From EX4572-165 sp002254885 (GTDB lineage Archaea > Thermoplasmatota > E2 > DHVEG-1), in contig JAOZSQ010000032.1 of assembly GCA_029939595.1 (NCBI GenBank), forward strand, positions 1 through 22,690: a stretch of 22,690 nucleotides of DNA, written 5' to 3'. The notes below the pieces were generated by a model. The model was not told the origin of the DNA. It did not search any database and worked only from the letters and a program-made list of their open reading frames with translations. The position numbers were made by a program, and so were the translations under genes. Below, piece by piece: positions 6,244 through 14,940 of the stretch; position 1 is the first letter of the stretch; the number at the start of each line of letters is the position of its first letter.

Positions 6244-7681
6244 ATATTTGATTCCAGGTTAAAACTGGTTTTTTTGTAGCATCAACCTCATTTACACGAC
6301 GTACAGGTGTATTATAGGGTGAATCTTTGATCTTTTCAGTATCTTCATCTGCGATTTTACATAATGTTTCAATATAGCAATCAAGATCATATTTTGATTC
6401 AGTTTCTGTGGGTTCAATCATTAATGCTTCCTTTACAATTAAAGGAAAATAAACAGTTGGTGGATGAACTCCATTGTCTAGTAAATGTTTGGCAATATCC
6501 ATTGCTCGAATTCCTTTTTTCTTTAACAATGATTCACAACTTAATACAAATTCATGTTTACGAAGCGATCTAAATGGCAGTTCATATGAGCCTTTTTGAA
6601 GGATTTTTTCTTTCATATAATTTGCATTCAACACAGCTACTTCACTAGCTTCTTTCAATCCATTTCCACCCATGAGTGTAATATAACAATATGCTTTTAA
6701 TAACACAGAGACATTGCCATAAAACTGTTTTATTTTTCCAATTGATTCCTTAAAATCATTGGATAAATGATAATTTTCTTTCTTTTTAATAACTCGTGGA
6801 ATCGGTAAAAATTGTTCAAGTTTTTTGCCAACTCCAACAGGGCCACTTCCTGGTCCACCGCCTCCATGAGGTGTTGCAAATGTTTTATGAAGATTCAAAT
6901 GTACAATATCAAAACCCATATCTCCAGGTCGTGCTTTTCCCATAATTGCATTCATATTTGCTCCATCATAATACAATAATGAACCTGCATCATGGACGAT
7001 GCGTGCAATTTCATCGATGTCTGACTCAAATATTCCAAGTGTATTTGGATTTGTAAGCATAAAACAGGCGGTTTTATCATTAATTGTTTTTTCAAGTACG
7101 TCAACATCAACAGCTCCATCTTTTGTGGAAGGTAACTCAATGACGTTATAGCCTGCCATAGATGCACTTGCTGGATTAGTTCCATGTGCTGTGTCTGGCA
7201 CTATAACATTTATTCGATCTGATTCATTTTTGGATGTATGGTATTGTTTTGTGAGGATCATTCCTAGAAATTCACCATGGGCACCAGCAGCAGGTTGTAA
7301 TGAAAAAGCATACATCCCCGTGATTTCTTTCAACATTTGCTCAAGTTCATACATCATCTGTAATGTTCCTTGAACTGTGGATTCATCTTGGTATGGGTGG
7401 ATACAGGAAAACTTATCCCAGTTTGAAATTACCTCATTGATCCGTGGGTTATATTTCATTGTACAGGAACCCAAAGGGTAAATACCTGTGTCAACCCCAA
7501 AATTCATTTGACTTAAATGATGAAAATGACGGATAATTTGTGTTTCATCAAGATTTGGTAAATCCAATGGTTTTTTTCGGATAAGTGTAGATGGAATAGA
7601 TTTATGTGGTGTTGGTTTTTCAATTGGTTTAGAGTGTAATTCATTTAAAAATGGCTCTGAGTAAACTGCGGATTTAAACAT
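6242..7681 (-). CDS. gcvPB: Glycine dehydrogenase (decarboxylating) subunit 2
   Basis: GcvPB is the C-terminal half of the split glycine-cleavage P-protein. Together with GcvPA it decarboxylates glycine with pyridoxal phosphate and passes the aminomethyl group to lipoyl GcvH. The 479-residue length is normal for the family. Seen motifs: IYPLGSCTMKYNP (67-79), PAAGAHGE (130-137), VIVPDTAHGTNPASA (159-173), DGANMNA (239-245) and the PLP lysine K266 in NLHKTFATPHGGGGPG. The start is set by AGGGGGT five bases before the ATG. The first 8 bases overlap the end of gcvPA, so the two subunits are translationally coupled. No gcvT, gcvH or lpd gene is present in the window. Confidence 0.97.
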   Translation of the reverse strand: MFKSAVYSEPFLNELHSKPIEKPTPHKSIPSTLIRKKPLDLPNLDETQIIRHFHHLSQMNFGVDTGIYPLGSCTMKYNPRINEVISNWDKFSCIHPYQDESTVQGTLQMMYELEQMLKEITGMYAFSLQPAAGAHGEFLGMILTKQYHTSKNESDRINVIVPDTAHGTNPASASMAGYNVIELPSTKDGAVDVDVLEKTINDKTACFMLTNPNTLGIFESDIDEIARIVHDAGSLLYYDGANMNAIMGKARPGDMGFDIVHLNLHKTFATPHGGGGPGSGPVGVGKKLEQFLPIPRVIKKKENYHLSNDFKESIGKIKQFYGNVSVLLKAYCYITLMGGNGLKEASEVAVLNANYMKEKILQKGSYELPFRSLRKHEFVLSCESLLKKKGIRAMDIAKHLLDNGVHPPTVYFPLIVKEALMIEPTETESKYDLDCYIETLCKIADEDTEKIKDSPYNTPVRRVNEVDATKKPVLTWNQI

Positions 7682-9023
7682 TGGATACCCCCTTAATAAC
7701 CTTAATGAATCGATTTATATCTTCCTTTGTATGATTTTCTGTAACACCAAAAAGAAATGTGTTTTTTAATGATGGAAACCATGATTCAAGGAGAAATCCG
7801 CCCTGAATATTGGATTTTAACAATTTTTTATTTATTTCTTTTACGTTTTTTTCTGATTGAATTACAAATTCATTGAAATGAATGCCATTAAAAACTTCTG
7901 AAAAACCATCAATTTTAATGATTTGTTCTTTTAAATACTGACCTTTTTCAAAGTTTTCTTCTGAGAGTTTTTGAAGGCCATTTGCACCAAGTAATGATAA
8001 ATATGATACTGCGGCCAGAGAACATAAGCCCTCGTTTGTACATATATTACTTGTTGCCCTTCCTCTGCGGATATGTTGTTCTCTTGTTTGAAGCGTCATA
8101 CAAAATGCTTCATTTTCATCTGCATCATGTGTTAAACCAATGAGTCTTCCAGGCATCTGTCGAATATATTTAGATTTACATGCAAATAAACCTAGACTTG
8201 ATCCACCAAAATCCATAGGATTACCAAGATTTCGCCCCTCGCCAATAACAATATCAGCACCAAGATCCCCTGGTGACTGAATAACCCCCAATGCAAGAGG
8301 GTCTATTCCAATAATGAGAAGAGAATTATTATTATGGACTAATGTTTCAATGGTATCAATATTTTTTTCTAAAATACCAAAAACGTTTGGGATTTCAAGA
8401 TAAACAGCTGAGCATTGTTCATCGATTATTTTTTCTAAATTTTTGATATTAATACAGCCTGTTTTTTTATCATATGTAAATTCCTTTATAGTTAAATCAG
8501 CACCTTGTCCATAATTCATTAACACTGATTTTTTTTCAGATGAGAGATTTGATGGGATCAGAAATGTTTTCTTTTTTGTAATTCTAGTTGCCATCAATGC
8601 AGCTTCACCAATTGCTGTTGCTCCATCATATAGGGAACAATTTGCTATATCCATACCTGTGATTGATGCAATCATGCTTTGATATTCAAACATGGCTTTT
8701 AGAAAACCCTGACTAGCCTCTGATTGATATGGTGTATATGCAGTAAAAAACTCACTTCTTGAAGTAATTGATTTCACAACTGCGGGGATGTAATGTGGTT
8801 TTATTCCCCCGCCTGTAAAGAGAAGTAATTCATTGCAATCCTTATTTTTATTAGCAAGTATTCTTAGATGTTTTTCTGTTTCCATTTGTGATTTTCCATC
8901 TGGTAAATCTAGATGATTAATCTGGATAGATTTTGGAATGTCTAAAAATAATTCATCAATGGATGATAATGAGATTTCTTTAAGCATCTGTTTTTTTAAT
9001 GGGCTGTTTGGTATGAATTTCAT
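7674..9023 (-). CDS. gcvPA: Glycine dehydrogenase (decarboxylating) subunit 1
   Basis: GcvPA is the N-terminal half of the split P-protein and forms an alpha2beta2 enzyme with GcvPB. It is 449 residues long, which is typical. The family block YTPYQSEASQGFLKAMFEYQ and the following SITGMDIANCSLYDGATAIGEA are intact, as is IGEGRNLGNPMDFGG further on. The ATG at 9023 is chosen over an in-frame GTG at 9038, because GGGGAG lies three to four bases before that ATG and would fall inside the longer form. This is the first gene of the minus-strand operon. The divergent FAH-family gene begins 103 bases away. Confidence 0.95.
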   Translation of the reverse strand: MKFIPNSPLKKQMLKEISLSSIDELFLDIPKSIQINHLDLPDGKSQMETEKHLRILANKNKDCNELLLFTGGGIKPHYIPAVVKSITSRSEFFTAYTPYQSEASQGFLKAMFEYQSMIASITGMDIANCSLYDGATAIGEAALMATRITKKKTFLIPSNLSSEKKSVLMNYGQGADLTIKEFTYDKKTGCINIKNLEKIIDEQCSAVYLEIPNVFGILEKNIDTIETLVHNNNSLLIIGIDPLALGVIQSPGDLGADIVIGEGRNLGNPMDFGGSSLGLFACKSKYIRQMPGRLIGLTHDADENEAFCMTLQTREQHIRRGRATSNICTNEGLCSLAAVSYLSLLGANGLQKLSEENFEKGQYLKEQIIKIDGFSEVFNGIHFNEFVIQSEKNVKEINKKLLKSNIQGGFLLESWFPSLKNTFLFGVTENHTKEDINRFIKVIKGVSNV

Positions 9024-9126
9024 GGACTCCCCAATCACGGTATCAACACATGATTAATAAAATTTTTATTTGAATGACGTGGTTTCATGATAATGTTTTT
9101 ACTATCTTCATTATTTCAGGTTAGTG

Positions 9127-9786
9127 ATGCGTTATTATCAATGGAATAGTAAAAGAAACGAGAAAATTCAAATTGGAAAGATTATATGCCTTGCTCGGAC
9201 ATATAAAAAACATGCAAAAGAGATGTCTGTAAATATTCCAATTGATCCTCTTATCTTTTTAAAACCTACTAGTTCAATAATTTTTTCAGGAGGGTCTATT
9301 ATTTATCCGCCACAATCGCATTGCTTGAATCATGAAGTAGAATTAGGTATTATTATTGGAGTGGATGGAAAGAATATTTCAAAGGAGCATGTATGGGAAC
9401 ATATTGAAGGATATTGTATTGGGCTAGATATTACAGCAAGAGATATTCAGACAAATGCAAAAAAGAATGGACTTCCATGGACAATAGCAAAAGGATTTGA
9501 TACATTTGCACCTATCAGTGAAATGATTGGCAAAGAATTGATCAAGGATCCTCATAATGTTAATTTATTACTCAAGGTTAATGGTGAAATAAGACAACAT
9601 GATAATACATCTAATATGGTTTGGACTATTCCTGAATTGATTTCGTATATTTCATCGATAATGGCTCTTGAAAAAGGTGACCTTATTTTAACTGGTACTC
9701 CAAGTGGTGTAAATGAGATCAAGAAAGGAGATATCCTAGAAGCAACAATGGATTCTTATTGTTCATTACATGTTGATGTGATATGA
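9127..9786 (+). CDS. Fumarylacetoacetate hydrolase-family protein
   Basis: The 219-residue protein is a single FAH-family domain, the size of small archaeal members and of FAHD1-type acylpyruvases / oxaloacetate decarboxylases. These enzymes cleave C-C bonds or hydrate and isomerise 2-oxo acids with Mg2+. The N-terminus KIICLARTYKKHAKEM, LKPTSS (about 45-50), the metal ligands E70 and E72 in NHEVELGIIIG, D101 in GLDITARD, and LTGTPSGV near the C-terminus are all seen. The exact substrate cannot be told. An upstream GTG at 9124 is in frame, but the adjacent ATG at 9127, with AGGT at 9118-9121, is the simpler start. It is divergent from gcvPA. Confidence 0.9.
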   Translation: MRYYQWNSKRNEKIQIGKIICLARTYKKHAKEMSVNIPIDPLIFLKPTSSIIFSGGSIIYPPQSHCLNHEVELGIIIGVDGKNISKEHVWEHIEGYCIGLDITARDIQTNAKKNGLPWTIAKGFDTFAPISEMIGKELIKDPHNVNLLLKVNGEIRQHDNTSNMVWTIPELISYISSIMALEKGDLILTGTPSGVNEIKKGDILEATMDSYCSLHVDVI

Positions 9787-9840
9787 GATAATTAACAATT
9801 ATTTCCAATAATAAATCAAAATGTTAAGGGAGGGAAGAAA

Positions 9841-9884
9841 GGGAAACAGTTAGAACCATAAAAAAAAATAAGTATCTGTTTCCC
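9841..9884 (+). repeat. Hairpin GGGAAACAG / CTGTTTCCC
   Basis: A perfect 9-bp inverted repeat (9841-9849 and 9876-9884) with a 26-base loop that contains nine A residues. It lies 54 bases after the FAH-family gene and could end or stabilise its transcript. No duplication flanks it, so it does not look like an insertion. Confidence 0.4.
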
Positions 9885-10007
9885 CTTCAAATCTATAGTA
9901 TCCCCTTATTAAGGATTTATTATTTAAATATTGGTTTAATATTGGTAAAGAAAAAGTAAATTAAGTGTTCAAATATGATTTTTTAAAAAAAATTATTGAA
10001 AACAAAA

Positions 10008-10019
10008 TTTTTAAATATA
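10008..10019 (+). promoter_or_regulatory. TATA box of the 64-residue membrane protein gene
   Basis: TTTTTAAATATA predicts a transcription start near 10038-10040, just ahead of GGGTGATT and the GTG start at 10050. Confidence 0.5.
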
Positions 10020-10049
10020 ATTTTCTTATATGTATATTGGGTGATTGAG

Positions 10050-10244
10050 GTGGAAAGACAATTAAGAGTTGTAATGATTTGGATGATAATAGGCCTCATT
10101 TTATTTGTTGGTTTTAATTTATTAGATATTGTAGGTATATCACCATTAGGAACATCCTTTAATGACTTTTTTACAATGATTGGAATTATCATCTTCTTTA
10201 TTGCAGGATTTTTTTATCTCTCAAAAAGAACAGTAAAAGAATAA
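10050..10244 (+). CDS. Small two-helix membrane protein
   Basis: This short protein (64 residues, beginning with ERQLRVVMIW after the start) has two transmembrane helices (about 8-28 and 39-57) and a basic C-terminus. No family is recognised. The GTG at 10050 is preferred: GGTGAT (10040-10045) precedes it as a ribosome site and the TATA box at 10008-10019 places the transcript start just upstream. A GTG at 10041 is an alternative; any longer frame would start upstream of the promoter. Confidence 0.55.
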   Translation: MERQLRVVMIWMIIGLILFVGFNLLDIVGISPLGTSFNDFFTMIGIIIFFIAGFFYLSKRTVKE

Positions 10245-10274
10245 ATAAAAAAAATTAAGGGAAAAGTCCCTTAT

Positions 10275-10442
10275 CTAGATTTCATCATTTTTAATTTTTT
10301 CCTTGAGTATCTCAAATTGTTCCTTTGTTAATGTACAGACGTTTTCTTTTTCGCCAATGATAACATTATTACCATCTACATCAACAGTAGGACATTTTGG
10401 AGGCACACAAGTATCATCGGTACATAATACGATTCTTTTCAT
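10275..10442 (-). CDS. Small cysteine-containing protein, 55 residues
   Basis: The frame runs from ATG at 10442 to TAG at 10275. It encodes a protein with CTDDTCVPPKC (Cys 7, 12 and 17), a fourth cysteine at 36, then a regular polar helix (LTKEQFEILKEKIK). GGGGATC four bases before the ATG is a strong ribosome site. The layout, with a cysteine-rich start, a DVDGNNVIIGE strand pair and a LTKEQF helix, resembles small archaeal proteins of unknown function; I recall the pattern but cannot name a family. Four cysteines suggest metal or redox binding, which is inference. It is convergent with the small membrane protein gene and 123 bases from the ligase gene. Confidence 0.75.
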   Translation of the reverse strand: MKRIVLCTDDTCVPPKCPTVDVDGNNVIIGEKENVCTLTKEQFEILKEKIKNDEI

Positions 10443-10565
10443 GTATTGATCCCCAATATATTATCTATTAATTAAAAAATATTATTTATGAATTTAAATA
10501 ACTTTTGGTATATCTAACCATTTTTTAATTAAATCTAGTTAAAAATACTGAAAATTCTATACTTT

Positions 10566-11954
10566 TTATACATATCCAGTTATTTTCAATGTTGAAGGAT
10601 CAACGTTTGAAATGATTCTTGGTTCATCACGATTAACTTTTTTTACCTCATGGCAAGATACTGAAACAGTATTCCCAAATTTTTCTTTAAATCCTTTTTC
10701 AAAAACCTGAAAAATTTCATTAATAGAGGGGCCAATATCACGTAAATCTTCATCAATGACTACCTGAATTTCAATTTCATCTAGATTCTTCTGAATAACT
10801 TTCATCTCACGAATTTTACTTGTTTTTAATTCATAAAGTAAACGACTAAAAATAGATGATAATGAAGATGCTAAAACAATTTTTCCATCTTTTCTAAATA
10901 ATCGAATTTTATCTCGTCCATATATCTTAAATATAAGATCGCCAGAAACATTACATTGATGTGGTTCATATAGTGGTGCAACAATATCATTGATTGCATT
11001 ATACCTTAATATTGGTGTACCACCGCCAAATAATTTTGTTACTAATAGATGCCCTCCGTTTTTTGAAGGTACTGGTTTGCCTATTTCGTCAATAAATTCT
11101 AAATGGAGTAAATCAGACATGATATGATAAACTCCCGCGTTTGCACATTGATATGCAATAGGTCCAGTTTCTGTTGCACCATACACTTCAAATACCTTTG
11201 TTTCAAATGTTTCTTCAATGAATTTTTTTAAATTCGGGTCAAGTAATGCACCAGTTGATGCAATGAGTTTTGGTTGTACATGTTTTCCATATCCTTGTGT
11301 TTTTAATACTGCAAGATGGCCAAGCATGCCAGTGTATCCACCAATAAATTGTGGTCTAAATTTTTCTAAATCTGCCATTACCTCTTCTGGTTTACTGTTT
11401 GTATCAAGCCATTGAATGGTTTTAAAAACATTTCCAAACATTGTGTTAGGTAGAAGTCCTCTTTTCACATACCCGGTTTCTGCGGTGTGTGGGGCAAAAT
11501 CTCCAATAATCGAAATTTTATCCTTTCTCCAAGAAATATTATAGTCATTGATTGTTCTTAGATAGCCAAAAAGTCCCATTACAATCTCATACATGTCAAC
11601 ATAAATGGATAATGATTTTCCAGTTGTACCTGATGTTGAAACCTTCACAAAATCATTAATTGTTTTATTTGATGGGATTAGCTCATTTGGTTTGTGTTGT
11701 GCAAAATCTTCTTTTGTAATAATTGGAAGTTTTTCCAGATCACTTATTGTTTGAATATCCTGTTTTTCAATTCCTTCTTTTTTATAGATCTCTCTGTACA
11801 TCGGAACGGTAAATGCACGTTTGATCATTTTTCGAAGTTGTTTATTTTGCAATGATCTCAGTTTATTATCTGATAATCGATGCAATCTGGATATATCAAA
11901 CATATATCCTTTTCCGATTCTGAAAAGAAAGGCTGGATTGAAGAATGGATTCAT
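10566..11954 (-). CDS. PaaK/CapK-type adenylate-forming ligase
   Basis: A 462-residue protein of the phenylacetate-CoA ligase / coenzyme F390 synthetase group. These enzymes activate a carboxylate or another acceptor with ATP through an adenylate. Motifs: the nucleotide loop STSGTTGKS (106-114), the adenine motif YGATETG (258-264), and the hinge region before ILRYNAINDIV (315-325), then a C-terminal lid to the end with the usual KVIQKNLDEIEIQV strand. Length and motif spacing are normal, so the enzyme should be active, but the substrate is unknown. It is transcribed divergently from the radical SAM gene across an 82-base gap, which suggests common control or a common pathway. Confidence 0.85.
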   Translation of the reverse strand: MNPFFNPAFLFRIGKGYMFDISRLHRLSDNKLRSLQNKQLRKMIKRAFTVPMYREIYKKEGIEKQDIQTISDLEKLPIITKEDFAQHKPNELIPSNKTINDFVKVSTSGTTGKSLSIYVDMYEIVMGLFGYLRTINDYNISWRKDKISIIGDFAPHTAETGYVKRGLLPNTMFGNVFKTIQWLDTNSKPEEVMADLEKFRPQFIGGYTGMLGHLAVLKTQGYGKHVQPKLIASTGALLDPNLKKFIEETFETKVFEVYGATETGPIAYQCANAGVYHIMSDLLHLEFIDEIGKPVPSKNGGHLLVTKLFGGGTPILRYNAINDIVAPLYEPHQCNVSGDLIFKIYGRDKIRLFRKDGKIVLASSLSSIFSRLLYELKTSKIREMKVIQKNLDEIEIQVVIDEDLRDIGPSINEIFQVFEKGFKEKFGNTVSVSCHEVKKVNRDEPRIISNVDPSTLKITGYV

Positions 11955-12004
11955 ATTAAATTTCCTGAAAACATAATGAAAACATTATTATTAAAAGAGA
12001 TGCC

Positions 12005-12030
12005 TTAAATAACATGATTTCATTAATCAT
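12005..12030 (+). promoter_or_regulatory. Promoter and possible operator of the radical SAM gene
   Basis: TTAAATAA (12005-12012) is centred about 28 bases before the ATG at 12037, consistent with a leaderless mRNA. Right after it, ATGATT-N5-AATCAT (12014-12030) is a short perfect inverted repeat between the TATA box and the start, a place where a repressor could bind. The arms are only 6 bp. Confidence 0.4.
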
Positions 12031-12036
12031 CATGGT

Positions 12037-13344
12037 ATGAAAATACTTCTTATTGAGCAACTTCGTACAAGAAAAACATCATACAAAGCATTTGAAAAAA
12101 TCATGCTTACTTCTTTTTCTATTTTACCAACACTATATATGAGAAGATTAGCTGCGATAACTCCAAAAAAACATCATATTACTCTAATTAATGAACGCTA
12201 TGAACCAGTTATTTATTCTGATGATTTTGATATTGTCGTTATACATTTTACGACAGCATCTGCTAATATTGCTTATGAAACTGCAGATAATTTTAAAAGA
12301 TTAAATGTGCCGGTTATTCTCTGTGGACTACATGCATCTGCTATGCCTAATGAAGGGTTGAAGCATGCTGATAGTATCTTGATGGGTCGTGGTGAAGCTA
12401 ATTGGATTACGCTTCTGAAAGATGCTGAGATTAATTCACTAAAACAAAAATATGATCCTAAACCATATGAATCCCTTTCAAAAAGTATCCCTCCAACTAA
12501 TGTCAGATTACCAGGATTTCAGTTAATGGGTGCCATTGAAGCAACAAGAGGATGTCCATATCTTTGTAGTTTTTGTCCTGAATCAAACACACCAAATGGG
12601 AGTCATTATTATAAAAGATCAATTACAGAGATTATTGAGGAAATAAAAAAAGCACCTCAGAGAATAATTATGTTTTATGATGCATCATTAACAATAGATC
12701 CGGTTTTTACAAAAAAACTTTTCAAACAAATGATCCCTTTAAAGAAAAAATTTTTTTGCAATGGAAATGTTGATGTTTTATCAAAGGATGATGAACTTAT
12801 TGAGTTATCAAAGCAAGCTGGTTGTATTGGTTGGCTTATCGGTTTTGAGTCGATTTCACAGAAAACTATTGATAGTGTAAATAAGAAAACTAATACTGTT
12901 TCTATTTATAAACAAGCAATCGATCATATTCATTTACATAAAATGATGGTCATTGGAGATTTTATGTTTGGATTTGATACTGATACAAAAGATGTATTTC
13001 AAACAACAGTTAAAACAATTATTGGTTTAGGTATTGATGTAGCAGATTTTACAATAGTAACACCTTTTCCAGGGACACCATTTTATGAAGAACTAAAAAA
13101 ACAAAACCGAATTACTTCAAAAAACTGGAATGATTACACGATGTATTCAGTGGTATATCAACCAAAACAGATGAATAAAGAAGAGCTCATTGATGGAATT
13201 TATGATGTTTATCGAAGATTTTACTCTCCTAAAAATACTTTATTAAGGATTTTAAAAGGAGCTAGATTTGGTTTTTATCCCTTTTTTTCAATTCTTAGTA
13301 GGAATTTTATCTCAATGATTGCAAGTACAAAAATCAGAAATTAA
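12037..13344 (+). CDS. Radical SAM protein with N-terminal cobalamin-binding-like domain
   Basis: The 435-residue protein has an N-terminal Rossmann-like domain (about 1-135) of the B12-binding type, including CGLHASAMPNEG (96-107). The classical DxHxxG cobalamin motif is not visible. The radical SAM core (about 163-380) carries the [4Fe-4S] motif CPYLCSFC (Cys 173, 177 and 180). FMFGFDTDTKD and the following TPFPGTPFYEEL are typical of this class, and a C-terminal helical region completes it. Such proteins make methyl transfers or unusual ring and C-C changes in lipid or cofactor synthesis; the substrate here is unknown. It is divergent from the ligase gene, and its stop overlaps the next, convergent gene by 4 bases. 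Confidence 0.88.
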   Translation: MKILLIEQLRTRKTSYKAFEKIMLTSFSILPTLYMRRLAAITPKKHHITLINERYEPVIYSDDFDIVVIHFTTASANIAYETADNFKRLNVPVILCGLHASAMPNEGLKHADSILMGRGEANWITLLKDAEINSLKQKYDPKPYESLSKSIPPTNVRLPGFQLMGAIEATRGCPYLCSFCPESNTPNGSHYYKRSITEIIEEIKKAPQRIIMFYDASLTIDPVFTKKLFKQMIPLKKKFFCNGNVDVLSKDDELIELSKQAGCIGWLIGFESISQKTIDSVNKKTNTVSIYKQAIDHIHLHKMMVIGDFMFGFDTDTKDVFQTTVKTIIGLGIDVADFTIVTPFPGTPFYEELKKQNRITSKNWNDYTMYSVVYQPKQMNKEELIDGIYDVYRRFYSPKNTLLRILKGARFGFYPFFSILSRNFISMIASTKIRN

Positions 13345-14873
13345 GATTTTGATTTTAACGTAACTGCAAAAATATCCAAAGATGCAGATGCCTCTTTTCC
13401 CTTTGTATCATATGCTTTAAACAGTATCGTATGTGAAAATTTAAAGAGTTTACTATTCATATATTCATATTCAATTGTATCAGATGTAAAATTCTGTACT
13501 TTGACTCCATCGATAAATACTTCAATTCTATCGATTCCGTTACTGTCGTTTGCTTGGACTGTAAATGTACATTTACCAAATAATACTGTTTGTTTAAGGG
13601 TAAAACTATCTAAAAGATTAATTTTATTTCCTCTTAAATATATCTTCCCATTCTCAGGGGATTGAATACTTATACTGGGGGGCAGATTTCCTCCTTCAAC
13701 AACTTGAACTCCTAAACAAGCATCTACGTAATATGCATTAAATGGGTATTTCTCTTGATCTGGATCCTGATATTTCTCTTGTGATTCATCTGAAAAAATA
13801 ACTGCATAAACCAATAGGTTCTCAGGATCAAATGTTTCACTATCTATTGTTTCTGTTTTGGCCATTTCACTATTTGCAGATATAGTTATATCTTTATTAA
13901 TTGCAAATTCAAGAAATGCATGTTTGTATTGTTCTCCATCTGAATCTTGGTATTTTGTTGAAACAATCTCAGCAAGATACACTTTAAGAGTTCCCTTATA
14001 TTCACTATTTTCATCATTAAAAATCTTAACAGTAATATCTATTTTCTCATTTGTTTCGTCGTATTCAGCACTTAAATTAAGTTTAATATCTGCTGTTTCT
14101 CTATCGAGTGCAGATTGAATCGCGTTTTCAAAGCTTGCCTTACTGGTAGTACCAAGAAATGTTTTATATCCTCCATCTACAAACACAACGGGAAATGCTT
14201 CAACATTATAGTTTTGCATATGGCTATTTGCATTGCTATCTTCATCTATTAATGTGACATAATGGAAATTGTAATCTCCAGATTCATAGAGTTCATGAAG
14301 ATTTTTAGCAACCTCTGGGCAATTATGACATGATTCAGCACTACATTCTTCAATAAAAACAGAGCGTTGATAACCAGTATCATCTGATGAATTGTTATCA
14401 TCATTTTTTTCTAAAACTAAAATGTCATAGGTCAAGCTTCCATTGATTGAGGGATCTCCAATAGGGCCATTTCCGGATGGATCATTGATTAGTACATAAT
14501 ATTCCCAATCTTCACCTGAGCCAACTGGAATTGATATGTTAGCGGTTTTATTCATTATTGATTTTGATGTAAAATTAGTATCAATTACTCGTTTATAGAA
14601 AATCTCTGCATAAGATACCTTATCATTATCTGAGAAATTAACCTCTATTGAGACAAGATCTCCTTCATATGCGGTTGTATCCTTTGTGATTACATCTAAA
14701 AATGGGGCTGTTTCATCAATTTCGCCATTACTTACTATAAAAAGAGCTGCAACAAGGATAATTATAGCTGCAATTATAATGACAAAATAATGAAATGGTA
14801 ATTTTTGATACAAATTATCTACCTTTTTGTATAGGGTATTGAATGTGTTTTTGAATGTAGATTTGATGTCCAT
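13341..14873 (-). CDS. Membrane-anchored thioredoxin-fold protein with Ig-like domains
   Basis: The 510-residue protein is held in the membrane by one helix (about 28-47) with the bulk outside. Order: an Ig-like domain (about 55-155), a linker rich in Asn/Asp/Ser, a thioredoxin-like domain (about 168-260) with ESCHNC (redox pair C182/C185) and the cis-proline site AFPVVFVDGG (P228), a beta-rich domain shared with its neighbour (about 262-390), and a C-terminal Ig-like domain (about 398-510) that begins PPSISIQSPENG. The thioredoxin plus beta-sandwich arrangement recalls Omp28-related proteins. Extra cysteines are C177 and C386. It may make, break or sense disulfides outside the cell. GGTGA four to five bases before the ATG supports the start. 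Confidence 0.8.
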   Translation of the reverse strand: MDIKSTFKNTFNTLYKKVDNLYQKLPFHYFVIIIAAIIILVAALFIVSNGEIDETAPFLDVITKDTTAYEGDLVSIEVNFSDNDKVSYAEIFYKRVIDTNFTSKSIMNKTANISIPVGSGEDWEYYVLINDPSGNGPIGDPSINGSLTYDILVLEKNDDNNSSDDTGYQRSVFIEECSAESCHNCPEVAKNLHELYESGDYNFHYVTLIDEDSNANSHMQNYNVEAFPVVFVDGGYKTFLGTTSKASFENAIQSALDRETADIKLNLSAEYDETNEKIDITVKIFNDENSEYKGTLKVYLAEIVSTKYQDSDGEQYKHAFLEFAINKDITISANSEMAKTETIDSETFDPENLLVYAVIFSDESQEKYQDPDQEKYPFNAYYVDACLGVQVVEGGNLPPSISIQSPENGKIYLRGNKINLLDSFTLKQTVLFGKCTFTVQANDSNGIDRIEVFIDGVKVQNFTSDTIEYEYMNSKLFKFSHTILFKAYDTKGKEASASLDIFAVTLKSKS

Positions 14874-14940
14874 ATTGTCACCAATAAATATTTTATTATA
14901 TATTAATTTATAGATTATAGTTTATTTTAATATCCATTCA

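Noticed and set aside
9024..9038. Longer gcvPA from a GTG at 9038
   Set aside because: GGGGAG, the ribosome site for the ATG at 9023, lies inside this extension.
9996..10049. N-terminal extension of the 64-residue membrane protein
   Set aside because: The extension would include the TATA box (10008-10019), so it lies upstream of the likely transcript start.
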